The notes under the pieces are model-generated. The model ran no database searches, was not told the origin of the DNA, and saw only the letters and a program-made list of their open reading frames with translations. DNA of 64,000 bases from an uncultured Desulfobulbus sp. (GTDB taxonomy: Bacteria > Desulfobacterota > Desulfobulbia > Desulfobulbales > Desulfobulbaceae): NCBI RefSeq assembly GCF_963665445.1, contig NZ_OY762276.1, forward strand, positions 3,466,601 through 3,530,600. Direction: 5' to 3'. The position numbers were made by a program, and so were the translations under genes. Shown piece by piece: positions 8,358 to 16,505 of this stretch; position 1 is the first letter of the stretch, and each line of letters begins with the position of its first letter.

Positions 8358-9317
8358 CTATTGCTCCTGCCTGTCCGATACCTTCCCTTCCAGATGGGCG
8401 CGCAGAATTGCGTACGTTGCCCTACCCCTCTTTTCCCTGTGATGAACGAATAGTTCCGCCAGCAGACCACCGGTAATGATCTGAAAACCAACACCAATGG
8501 CAAGGATGGACAGGGAAAAAAGCGGGCTCGACCCGATAGACACCCCCACCAGCCAACGAAAGAGAAACAGGTAGGCAAAAAGGCCCAAGCCGGAAAGGCA
8601 GAACAAGGCCCCCATCGGGCCGAAAAAATGCAGCGGTCGAGTCAAATAATTCGTGATAAAGATAACTGTGAGCAGGTCAAAAAAGCCGCGTGCATAACGC
8701 TCTATGCCAAATTTTGAGTGCCCAAATTTCCGCGGATGGTGCACCACCGGTACCTCTGCAACTGTAAACCCCTTTTTATGGGCCAGAAATGGAATAAACC
8801 GATGCAGCTCGCCATAAATTTCGATCTCCTCAAGCACATCCCTGCGGTAGCACTTGAACCCACAGTTATAATCGTGCAGTTTCAATCCACTGAACTTTGA
8901 GGTGATGAAATTAAACAATTTGGAAGGAAGCGTTTTTTCAATGGGATCAAACCGATTCTTCTTCCACCCGGTCACCACGTCCGCCCCACGCTCTATCGCC
9001 TCTAAAAATTTCGGAATTTCACACGGATCATCCTGCAAATCAGCATCCATAGTGAAGACAATTTCGTGAGTAACTTGTTTAAACCCAGCACTCAAGGCAG
9101 CAGATTTGCCAAAATTTTTCCGAAAAACTATGTACTTGACCCAATCGTACTCTTCACTCAAAGACTCAATTATCTCTTGGGTCCCGTCTGAACTGCCATC
9201 ATTGACAAAAACGATTTCAACCTCCATCTCAAGGTTCAGGGCCTCGGTTGCAATACCAGCACACAATTCTCGCAGAGAATCCTCTTCATTATAAACGGGT
9301 ATAACTACTGAAAACAT
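8358..9317 (-). CDS. GtrB/DPM1-like polyprenyl-phosphate glycosyltransferase (GT2)
   Basis: A 319-residue family 2 enzyme that loads a sugar from a nucleotide donor onto polyprenyl phosphate at the cytoplasmic face. The GT-A fold begins MFSVVIPVYNEE. FVNDGSSDGT binds the nucleotide, and MDADLQDDP holds the DxD metal site. Two C-terminal hydrophobic helices (about 232-255 and 265-290) anchor it. This topology is that of GtrB, ArnC and YfdH proteins. It is the first gene of the leftward GtrB-GtrA-GT39 unit. Sugar identity cannot be read from the sequence. Confidence 0.9.
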   Translation of the reverse strand: MFSVVIPVYNEEDSLRELCAGIATEALNLEMEVEIVFVNDGSSDGTQEIIESLSEEYDWVKYIVFRKNFGKSAALSAGFKQVTHEIVFTMDADLQDDPCEIPKFLEAIERGADVVTGWKKNRFDPIEKTLPSKLFNFITSKFSGLKLHDYNCGFKCYRRDVLEEIEIYGELHRFIPFLAHKKGFTVAEVPVVHHPRKFGHSKFGIERYARGFFDLLTVIFITNYLTRPLHFFGPMGALFCLSGLGLFAYLFLFRWLVGVSIGSSPLFSLSILAIGVGFQIITGGLLAELFVHHREKRGRATYAILRAHLEGKVSDRQEQ

Positions 9318-9956
9318 TCAATTCACGTCATTCAAATGTATTAATTGGGGTAACTACTCAGCCCTTACCAGCCGCGGCATCAGGCAATGTACCCGCCGGG
9401 GCTCGCACCCTATCGCCTCAAGAAAATTGATTCTGTCCGCCCTAAAGAAACACTGATTTAAGCCACTTTCTTCATGGTGGCGGCTCTTCCACTTGACCTT
9501 GACCGGTCCGTGAGAATCTGAAGCAGTCTTTATTTCGCCGGAACCGTCAAACTGTTGCGCCACAGGGAAATCGAGGAAAACGCAAGGCAACGTCTTGAAA
9601 AAAATATAATTTCGGAATAGCATTTCTGCCCCCCTGCCTACCGATGAAGTTTTTCGACAAGCTCCTACTCCTTGCCAAGTTATTTCCCGCTCTCTATATT
9701 CACACCACATGATACTTGCAATCCCATTTTGTGTGGCTTAATCATTGCAAGTCGTTTATAAATCCCCTTTTTCGTGACCTTGACCGGTTCTAGAGACGGA
9801 CGATTTCTTACGTGCTGGATCCGTTAACCTGTTGCGACGCCGTCAGATCGGTGGTTTTTTCCACAAAAATACTAATCCCTAGGTGCGTATCATTTCTAGA
9901 TTTTCCTTCAGCTCCCCTCACGCCCCAATGGGAATCAAATTACCCTGGAGTTCAAT
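9318..9956. other. Divergent intergenic region, no convincing gene
   Basis: About 640 bp separate the leftward GtrB-like gene from the rightward sulfotransferases. A 118-codon leftward frame (9354-9710) has no recognisable domain, no clear Shine-Dalgarno site and a composition unlike its neighbours, so it is not called. A 14-bp direct repeat, TGACCTTGACCGGT, occurs at 9494-9507 and 9775-9788. The AT-rich stretch near 9730-9770 is the likeliest place for the promoter of the sulfotransferase pair. Confidence 0.5.
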
Positions 9957-10652
9957 ATGGAATGCTTTTTTATCCTTGGCTGTCATCGATCAGGGACATC
10001 GTGCTTAAGTAGTCTATTATGCGAAAGCCCCGATATTTCGCTTAACAAAAAAATTAACACCGACAGTCATATTGATAATCAAAATGGCATGTATGAGGCA
10101 CCCGATGTTCAAAAATTTCACGATAAAATTTTAAAAGCTAACAATGGCTCCTGGCACAATCCACCGGAACAGGTGATTATTACAGAGAGTCAATTAAAAA
10201 CCATGCAAAAGATTCTCAAACAGTTTAGCGGCTCGTTCATCAAGGATCCCCGCAGCATCCTCTGCTTCGAGAATGGCTGGGATAAATACAGAGACAACCT
10301 ACATCTAGTCGGTATCTTTAGAGAGCCCATTCAGGTCGCCAGATCCATTAAAAAAGTCGCCAACGATCGAAAAATACAATGTAACCTGCAAGATGGCCTT
10401 GATTTGTGGTTCAAATACAATTCTAGATTATTAGACGTTGTTAAAACATATAAATTTCCATTGCTGGACTTTAACAGTCCTACCTTTCTAGATGATATGG
10501 CATCTGTCTGTGGATTTTTTTCAATCAAATGCCCAGATGGATTTGTTAATTATGCCCCTTCGTTAAAACACCAGGAAGACGAAAAATTCGACTATGACAA
10601 TAAAATTCTCGTTCTGTACGATGAGCTAAAAAAAATATCTCACTCATGGTGA
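9957..10652 (+). CDS. Sulfotransferase-family protein
   Basis: A 231-residue P-loop protein. The N-terminal FFILGCHRSGTSCLSSLL is the 5'-phosphosulfate (PAPS) binding loop, and LHLVGIFREPIQVARS near residue 120 matches the 3'-phosphate-binding segment of sulfotransferases. These enzymes move sulfate from PAPS to sugar or other hydroxyl groups. GGAG lies about 10 bases before ATG 9957. It is short for the family and AT-rich against its surroundings. Placement inside a polysaccharide region suggests glycan sulfation. It pairs with the next gene, 24 bp downstream. Confidence 0.75.
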   Translation: MECFFILGCHRSGTSCLSSLLCESPDISLNKKINTDSHIDNQNGMYEAPDVQKFHDKILKANNGSWHNPPEQVIITESQLKTMQKILKQFSGSFIKDPRSILCFENGWDKYRDNLHLVGIFREPIQVARSIKKVANDRKIQCNLQDGLDLWFKYNSRLLDVVKTYKFPLLDFNSPTFLDDMASVCGFFSIKCPDGFVNYAPSLKHQEDEKFDYDNKILVLYDELKKISHSW

Positions 10653-10676
10653 GAACTGTTTGAGAGGAGCAAGGGA

Positions 10677-11504
10677 ATGATCATAGCAATCGGCGCTCTG
10701 GGGGGGAGTGGAACAAGAGCTATAGCAGAAGTCCTGATCCAATCCGGTGTGTATTTCGGTGATGACTTAAATAGCCCCAATGACAACTTGATCTTTACAC
10801 GTCTTTTTAAAGACCCTACGTTTTACAAAAACGCAAGCCAACATGAAATTAACAAGCGCTTATTTGTTTTCCGGGAGTACATGGGAAAAAACCGTCTAAG
10901 CTTTCACAATGCAGGTGTTTTGCTCAGGGCCTCTCTGGCGAATCAAATGTATAAAAACAACAAGAAATTATTTCTCGGCATTATGCGAAGATGGCTAAGT
11001 GCCCCCAAGAAAAGAGAATTATGGGGATGGAAAGAGCCAAATACGCAAATATTTCTCAATGAAATATATGATTACTTTGACAGTTTGAAATATATTCATA
11101 TAGTCAGACACGGCCTGGATATGGCGTTTTCTAACAACAAGCAACAACTCGTCAATTGGGGATTTAAATATAACATTTCCCTGAACGGAAACGAAACCAC
11201 AGATGAAATTTCTTATTTGCAACTTGAGTACTGGATAAGATCTACAGAAGATGTTCTCAAAAAAGCAAAAAATCTTGGAAATAGCTTTTTGTTAATCAAC
11301 CACTCGAAATTTTGCGATCACCCAGAAAAAGAGGTTGATCGCATTCTTGAATTCTTGAATCTCAAAATAGAGCACACAAAACTGATGCAACTATATAAAA
11401 TTCCAAAAAAGACAAGCACTGTTGGTCGTTTTAAAAAACAGAATATTGCTATTTTTGATAAACGGCAAATAGATTTTGTCAGACAGATGGGCTTTGAGGT
11501 GTAA
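10677..11504 (+). CDS. Second sulfotransferase-like protein
   Basis: A 275-residue protein starting IIAIGALGGSGTRAIAEVL, a PAPS-type P-loop. KYIHIVRHGLDMAFSNNK at about residue 140 corresponds to the 3'-phosphate-binding strand and helix. It is distinct in sequence from the preceding gene, so this is not a simple tandem duplicate. GAGAGGAG precedes ATG 10677. It is AT-rich like its partner, and the two look like a transferred cassette. Its end overlaps the convergent GT2 gene by 26 bp. Confidence 0.72.
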   Translation: MIIAIGALGGSGTRAIAEVLIQSGVYFGDDLNSPNDNLIFTRLFKDPTFYKNASQHEINKRLFVFREYMGKNRLSFHNAGVLLRASLANQMYKNNKKLFLGIMRRWLSAPKKRELWGWKEPNTQIFLNEIYDYFDSLKYIHIVRHGLDMAFSNNKQQLVNWGFKYNISLNGNETTDEISYLQLEYWIRSTEDVLKKAKNLGNSFLLINHSKFCDHPEKEVDRILEFLNLKIEHTKLMQLYKIPKKTSTVGRFKKQNIAIFDKRQIDFVRQMGFEV

Positions 11505-12567
11505 AGAAAATATCTGCTTGAATCAGTTGAAGGATCTTTTTTGATTTCAACAATTCTTTACGATACAGATGCCTCAACCTTTTTACGAGAGCATGGTGAG
11601 GATAAAATCGATTTTCCTGGTTGCGGTTGATAATATTCTGAAACAGATGCATCAAATTTTCCAGATCCTTTCCCGATCGATACATCCGATTGGCCTTCCA
11701 GCGATTAAACAGGTCAATATCCTCGGGATCGCAGATACCGAGTTTTTGTAATTGGTATTCTCGCACCCTATTGCTGGTAATTTGTATAGGCTCTTGCAGG
11801 GTGGATGAGGACTGGCTTCCATGGCACCGGTAATAGACCAGTACATTCCTCAGATTTTGGAAAACGGCCCCATACTCCAATGCCGCCTCCGCCAGCAGAA
11901 GGTAGTCGTGGGAGGTTTGATTCCTATAATTGAGGTTGGTTTCATCCAGGAATCGTTTTCGGAAAATGATGGTCGGATTCGAGATCGGAGAGCTCGTCAA
12001 CAACAGGGCTTTTATGGCATCGTCCGACAATGCGGGACGTGTCAATCTATGGTGGCCTCCAAACAATCGCATCCGGCCACCTGAGATGTCAACCGAAGGG
12101 TTCCTTTCCATAAAATCAACTTGGATATCAAGCCGCTCTCTGTGGGAAATGTCATCCTGATCGGTCATGAGAATATATTGGGAGCGGCTTGCCGCCTTAC
12201 GGACACCAAATGCACTCGCCCCCCCTGGATTCCCATGATTTTTTTCTGTTTTATACAGCTTGATCCGCCGATCCTGAAGCGCATAACGTTCAAGAATTTC
12301 AGGGGAATTATCCGTTGAACAGTCATCGACAATGATGAATTCAAAATTCCGGTGGGTTTGATTCAAAATGCTTTCAATGGTCTCTGCAACATAGTTGGCG
12401 CCATTATACACCGGCATAACCACAGATACAAAGATGGCAGCGTTGTCCGAAACAGGACGCAATTTCATGGGCAGACCAAGTTTTCCACCTATTTTTGCAA
12501 TCAAAGGAAACATATGGAAATTTAAACGATTTTCAGTACCTCTATTTTTATGAGCAAATAGGTCCAC
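11479..12567 (-). CDS. Family 2 glycosyltransferase
   Basis: A 362-residue GT-A enzyme. VSVVMPVYNGANYV and FIIVDDCSTDNS form the nucleotide-binding half, and ILMTDQDDISH carries the DxD-type metal motif. No membrane anchor is seen, so it is probably a soluble or peripheral transferase working on lipid-linked or lipid A-core intermediates. It is the last gene of the leftward operon that begins with msbA, 6 bp after the GT4 gene. The start given is a GTG; ATG at 12513 is an alternative that removes 18 residues outside the fold. The 3' end overlaps the convergent sulfotransferase gene. Confidence 0.87.
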   Translation of the reverse strand: MDLFAHKNRGTENRLNFHMFPLIAKIGGKLGLPMKLRPVSDNAAIFVSVVMPVYNGANYVAETIESILNQTHRNFEFIIVDDCSTDNSPEILERYALQDRRIKLYKTEKNHGNPGGASAFGVRKAASRSQYILMTDQDDISHRERLDIQVDFMERNPSVDISGGRMRLFGGHHRLTRPALSDDAIKALLLTSSPISNPTIIFRKRFLDETNLNYRNQTSHDYLLLAEAALEYGAVFQNLRNVLVYYRCHGSQSSSTLQEPIQITSNRVREYQLQKLGICDPEDIDLFNRWKANRMYRSGKDLENLMHLFQNIINRNQENRFYPHHALVKRLRHLYRKELLKSKKILQLIQADIFFTPQSPSV

Positions 12568-12573
12568 TGGCTT

Positions 12574-13689
12574 TCACGGCGACAGGGTTTCGTAGACATC
12601 CAACGTCTTTGCACACATTCTCTCTAGAGTAAAGCATTGTGTGACATGATATCGACCTTGGGTCCCTATAGATTCCCAATCATCCCTATGCAAGAGGGCA
12701 TTTCGAAGTACTTGGGCTAAGTTTTTTACATCATTTGGTCGAAAGCACCATCCTGTTTTCCCCTCGACAACAGTTTCCAATGCACCTCCATGACCGGCGG
12801 CGATAACCGGTCGCTCCATGCCCATGGCCTCGACTGCAGTACGCCCAAACGATTCTGGCCGGGTTGAAACATTCAATACAAGATCGGCTGCGGCATAGGC
12901 CAGAGGCATATTATCGCAGAGGCCATGGAAATGTAGGCGCTGTAACAGACCACATTGGCCGGCACGGTCCCGGAGTTCCTGGATGTAGGATGGGTTTTCG
13001 CCATGATCGCCAACCAGGACCAGGCGCCAGGGCAAATCTGTCAGCAAGCCCAAGGCTTCCAGCAACACCGTATGTCCCTTGAGGCGGGTGAAGCGCCCTG
13101 GCAGAAGCAGCACTGGTGCTTGCCCCTCATGCGCTCCCCACCGCTGACGAAGTGCTTTGCGTTGGTCAGCCCCTATACAGGTGGGGTCGAAGTAGGTTGG
13201 ATCAATGCCCCGATATATGACGTCTATCTTTTCTTGTCCCAGCCCATATGCTTGCTGAATATGTTCGGCAACGGTCTGCGAGACAGCGATCACCCGCTCT
13301 CCCCGAGTCATAATGGCGCTGTAATAATTCACCGAATGGAATCCGTGAAAGGTACTGATTCGTGCCGGCCGCCGTATCTTGGGGAGCGTTTTATACGCAA
13401 GTTCAACCACCCAGCCGGGTATTCGTGAGCGTACATGAACAATGTCTGGTTGTAGGGTCGTCATCAATCGACGCATCTGAAAAACCCCTATCAGGGCGCG
13501 TGGACTTTTGGCGACGACTTCACACCGATGATGATGTGAGCCTTTTGCCTCAAGTTCATGCACAAGGCGCCCACCGGCGGAAACAACATGGGATTCATGG
13601 CCATGTGCGACCAAGAACTGGGCGATTTCAAGGGTTCCTCGCTCAACCCCGCCTCCATGGAGTTCAGGTAAGACTTGTAGAACTTTCAT
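12574..13689 (-). CDS. Family 4 (WaaG-like) glycosyltransferase
   Basis: A 371-residue GT-B retaining glycosyltransferase. It opens MKVLQVLPELHGGGVERGT, the acceptor-side glycine loop. VLLLPGRFTRLKGH starts the donor-binding domain, and RPESFGRTAVEAMGMERPVIA is the E-x7-E donor motif. ATG 13689 is chosen over upstream starts because its first base overlaps the stop codon of the preceding gene (TGATG), which fits coupled translation. It lies in the msbA-ELM1-GT4-GT2 operon, so a role in lipopolysaccharide core or related glycolipid assembly is likely. Confidence 0.9.
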   Translation of the reverse strand: MKVLQVLPELHGGGVERGTLEIAQFLVAHGHESHVVSAGGRLVHELEAKGSHHHRCEVVAKSPRALIGVFQMRRLMTTLQPDIVHVRSRIPGWVVELAYKTLPKIRRPARISTFHGFHSVNYYSAIMTRGERVIAVSQTVAEHIQQAYGLGQEKIDVIYRGIDPTYFDPTCIGADQRKALRQRWGAHEGQAPVLLLPGRFTRLKGHTVLLEALGLLTDLPWRLVLVGDHGENPSYIQELRDRAGQCGLLQRLHFHGLCDNMPLAYAAADLVLNVSTRPESFGRTAVEAMGMERPVIAAGHGGALETVVEGKTGWCFRPNDVKNLAQVLRNALLHRDDWESIGTQGRYHVTQCFTLERMCAKTLDVYETLSP

Positions 13690-14615
13690 CACCTCGGCCA
13701 CCATGGCTGCTGCTGCATATAAACAACGCAACGATCGGCTTCATTGAAAACGTTTTTTCGTCTTTCGTCCGTGGAGTCGAGCTCGGCGCAAATAAGTCGC
13801 CGGTCCTTTAAATCCTGCAGACAACGGACAAACTTGTTTTCAGCCTTAAAGGCAACCGGGATTGTTGCCACCTGACAACCAGCCGAAAGGGCTTCAAAGA
13901 TCATAGAAAGGCTGTCTTCCGTCACCAAGACCCAGCTCGCGGCCTGCAGTTTCTTTTCCAACCACCCTGGAGAGGTTTGCCCAAAAGAACAGAGATCAAG
14001 TTGCAGCCCTTGCTGATATTGAACAAAAATTTCTTGGAAATTCGAAGGAGTACGGGGAGAGGTCGTTAAGGTCCAATGGAACTCTGGATGCTTCCGCAAC
14101 GTTGCGGCAATCTTGTCTGCAATGGCATGGTTGTCCCATACATGACTCTTCTCATCAACCCCCCCCACGAGGACCAGGGCAGCTGTCGCGTCATGTTGGC
14201 CAAGATCGAGGTTCAAGCCTGGCGGCCCGTCAGTGAGCAGAATATTTCCCCCTTCCCTCATTTCGTCATGGCGGGGAATGCAGCAGAGATCAAACCGATT
14301 TCGAATGACTTTCATCGGCGACATACAGACAATCGTCCGGCCCCCCAAACGTTTCTGTAGTGCCAGGATGGGGAAATGGGTATGACTGCCGGCTCCGATG
14401 ATGAAATCCGGTTTGAAGCCCGCCAAATCCAGAGGAAGAGCCCCCACAAGCAAGGAAACGCTTTTGCAGAGTGCTTTGTATCCCGGTTCAACCCGAACCT
14501 CGCGCTGCTCCACGCCATATCGTCTCGTGAGTGCGGCGACAATGCCGAGACTTTGTTTTTCATGCCCCGGCCTGCCGTCGCGCACGACAAGAACCTTGAT
14601 CGTCTTTTCCGTCAT
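13689..14615 (-). CDS. ELM1/GtrOC1 family putative glycosyltransferase (DUF1022)
   Basis: A 308-residue protein starting TIKVLVVRDGRPGHEKQSLGI, the N-terminal signature of the ELM1 family. Its bacterial members sit in lipopolysaccharide loci and are predicted GT-B glycosyltransferases. IIGAGSHTHFPILAL and VLVTEDSLSMIFEAL further match the fold. The start overlaps the end of msbA by four bases (ATGA) and the end overlaps the GT4 start, so the operon is tightly packed. Biochemical function is not established for the family. Confidence 0.82.
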   Translation of the reverse strand: MTEKTIKVLVVRDGRPGHEKQSLGIVAALTRRYGVEQREVRVEPGYKALCKSVSLLVGALPLDLAGFKPDFIIGAGSHTHFPILALQKRLGGRTIVCMSPMKVIRNRFDLCCIPRHDEMREGGNILLTDGPPGLNLDLGQHDATAALVLVGGVDEKSHVWDNHAIADKIAATLRKHPEFHWTLTTSPRTPSNFQEIFVQYQQGLQLDLCSFGQTSPGWLEKKLQAASWVLVTEDSLSMIFEALSAGCQVATIPVAFKAENKFVRCLQDLKDRRLICAELDSTDERRKNVFNEADRCVVYMQQQPWWPR

Positions 14616-16378
14616 ACGGGCTCCATCATCTGGACAGACTCCTCGGTTTCACCGCTGAACTGCAATCTGTAGAGCGCGTGATACTCGCCATGCTTGGCAA
14701 GCAACACATCGTGCGTCCCCTCTTCCACCAACTGCCCGTCCTTGAGAACGATGATCCGATCTGCATTTTTCACCGTTGAGAGGCGATGGGCAATGATGAT
14801 CGTGGTCCTGTTTTTCATCAAATTTTCGAGGGCACGCTGCACTTCTCGCTCGGATTCGGTATCAAGTGAAGAGGTTGCCTCATCAAGAATCAATATCGGT
14901 GCATCCTTCAAAATCGCGCGGGCAATGGAAACGCGTTGTTGCTGCCCTCCGGAGAGCCGTGCACCGGATTCACCGATGATGGTGTCAAATCCCTGAGGCA
15001 GATCCATGATAAAATCGTAGGCATATGCCGCCTTGGCAGCCTCATGAATTTCCTCCTCGGTGCACGACTTGCGCCCATAGGCAATGTTGTTGCGCACGGT
15101 ATCGTTAAAGAGAATGGTCTGCTGGGTCACCAAGGCAATCTGGGAACGCAGTGATTGCAATGTCAGGTCACGAATTTCATGACCATCAATCTTCAGTGCC
15201 CCATGGCTGATCTCGTAAAATCGAGGAATCAGGTTGGCAAGCGTGGTTTTTCCACTGCCGCTGGGCCCGACAATGGCCAGAACCTCACCCCGCTTCAGCC
15301 GCAAATCTAGATGCTTGAGCACTGGTCGATCGGCTTCATAGCAAAAGCTGACATCCTCAAGCAGAATATCGCGCTCAAAGGGGGGGAGGACGATGGCGTC
15401 AGCACGTTCCCGAATATCTGGCTGAATGTCCAGCAGGCGAAATATCCTTTCAGCCGCAGCCACCCCCTGCTGCATGGTCGAGTTAATTTTACTCACCCCC
15501 TTGATCGGCTCATAGAGAAGAATCAGCGCCGTAAGGAAGGACATGAATGTCCCCGGTGTGGAATGCCCGTGCAGGACCTCCCTGCCACCGAACCAGATGA
15601 TAAAGGCCATGCCCAGGCCTCCGATACACTCGATAAGCGGGTGTGAGAGGCATCGGTTCTTGGTGTCCAATAACATGGTATCCATGATTTCCTGGAGCTT
15701 GCCCCGAAAACGCTGCACCTCGTCCTGCTCCATGCAAAACGCCTTGACAATGCGCGCTCCACCAATGGTTTCGTGCAGGTTGCTGGTCGCCTCTCCAATT
15801 TTGGTCTGATAGACCACACTGATCGTACGGAATCTGCGTCCAAAGAAAACGATCGGTCCAACGGACAGGGGGATAAAGACCATCGACATAAGGGCGAGTC
15901 GCCAATCCATATAGAAGATGACTGCCAAGAGGCCGATCACAGAGCATAAATCACGCAGGAGTTGGATAAGCGCATAGCTGACCGATCTCTGCAACAAATT
16001 GACATCATTTATAATTCTTGAAATGATCTCCCCAGTTGGGGTTTTATGAAAATAACTCAGCGGCAGGATGTTGATATGAGCGAACAACGCATGACGTAAA
16101 TCACGAATAACGCCCAGACCGACCTTTTCCAAAAGATAGGAGTAGAGAAAATAGAAACATCCCTTCACCACAAAGACCATGACGAGCCCTATGGGCAGCA
16201 ATGCAAGCAATGCCCCCTCCTTTTTAAAAAAGATCTCATCCAGAAGCGGCTTAACCATATAGGCTTGCAAGGAATTGAAGCCACCGACAACGACCATGGC
16301 CACCATAGCGATAATCAGGCTGCGGAAATAGGGCCTTAGGACATCAACCATTCTGCGCAATATTTCTTTATTCGACAT
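14612..16378 (-). CDS. msbA: Lipid A/lipid-linked glycan ABC exporter MsbA
   Basis: A 588-residue half-transporter with an N-terminal six-helix domain (about 20-310) and a C-terminal ATPase. The ATPase shows Walker A GPSGSGKTT, signature LSGGQQQR, Walker B ILILDEATSSLD and the H-loop IIIAHRLST. The family flips lipid A-core across the inner membrane as a homodimer. ATG 16378 (MSNKEILRRMVDVLRP) is used rather than an upstream start that would add 38 poorly matching residues. It heads the operon with ELM1, GT4 and GT2 genes, consistent with lipopolysaccharide export. Confidence 0.93.
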   Translation of the reverse strand: MSNKEILRRMVDVLRPYFRSLIIAMVAMVVVGGFNSLQAYMVKPLLDEIFFKKEGALLALLPIGLVMVFVVKGCFYFLYSYLLEKVGLGVIRDLRHALFAHINILPLSYFHKTPTGEIISRIINDVNLLQRSVSYALIQLLRDLCSVIGLLAVIFYMDWRLALMSMVFIPLSVGPIVFFGRRFRTISVVYQTKIGEATSNLHETIGGARIVKAFCMEQDEVQRFRGKLQEIMDTMLLDTKNRCLSHPLIECIGGLGMAFIIWFGGREVLHGHSTPGTFMSFLTALILLYEPIKGVSKINSTMQQGVAAAERIFRLLDIQPDIRERADAIVLPPFERDILLEDVSFCYEADRPVLKHLDLRLKRGEVLAIVGPSGSGKTTLANLIPRFYEISHGALKIDGHEIRDLTLQSLRSQIALVTQQTILFNDTVRNNIAYGRKSCTEEEIHEAAKAAYAYDFIMDLPQGFDTIIGESGARLSGGQQQRVSIARAILKDAPILILDEATSSLDTESEREVQRALENLMKNRTTIIIAHRLSTVKNADRIIVLKDGQLVEEGTHDVLLAKHGEYHALYRLQFSGETEESVQMMEPV

Positions 16379-16435
16379 GTAGTAATCCGGCCTCGTGACC
16401 GTAAAAATGAACAACCTGTTGAAGAAAATACAAAT

Positions 16436-16458
16436 GCAGCACCCAGTAGGAGTGCTGC
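16436..16458 (-). terminator. Terminator downstream of the U32 gene
   Basis: GCAGCAC and GTGCTGC form a perfect 7-bp stem. Read leftward it is followed by ATTTGTATTTT. A second hairpin, CAGGCCC/GGGCCTG at 16458-16483, adjoins it. Together they separate the U32 gene from msbA. Confidence 0.6.
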
Positions 16459-16505
16459 AGGCCCGCCGGAAAACAGGGGCCTGGTGAAGCATGACAAATC
16501 CTAAC

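Noticed and set aside
9354..9710. 118-codon leftward frame in the divergent gap
   Set aside because: No domain, no ribosome site and odd composition. It spans one copy of the 14-bp direct repeat and looks like chance.
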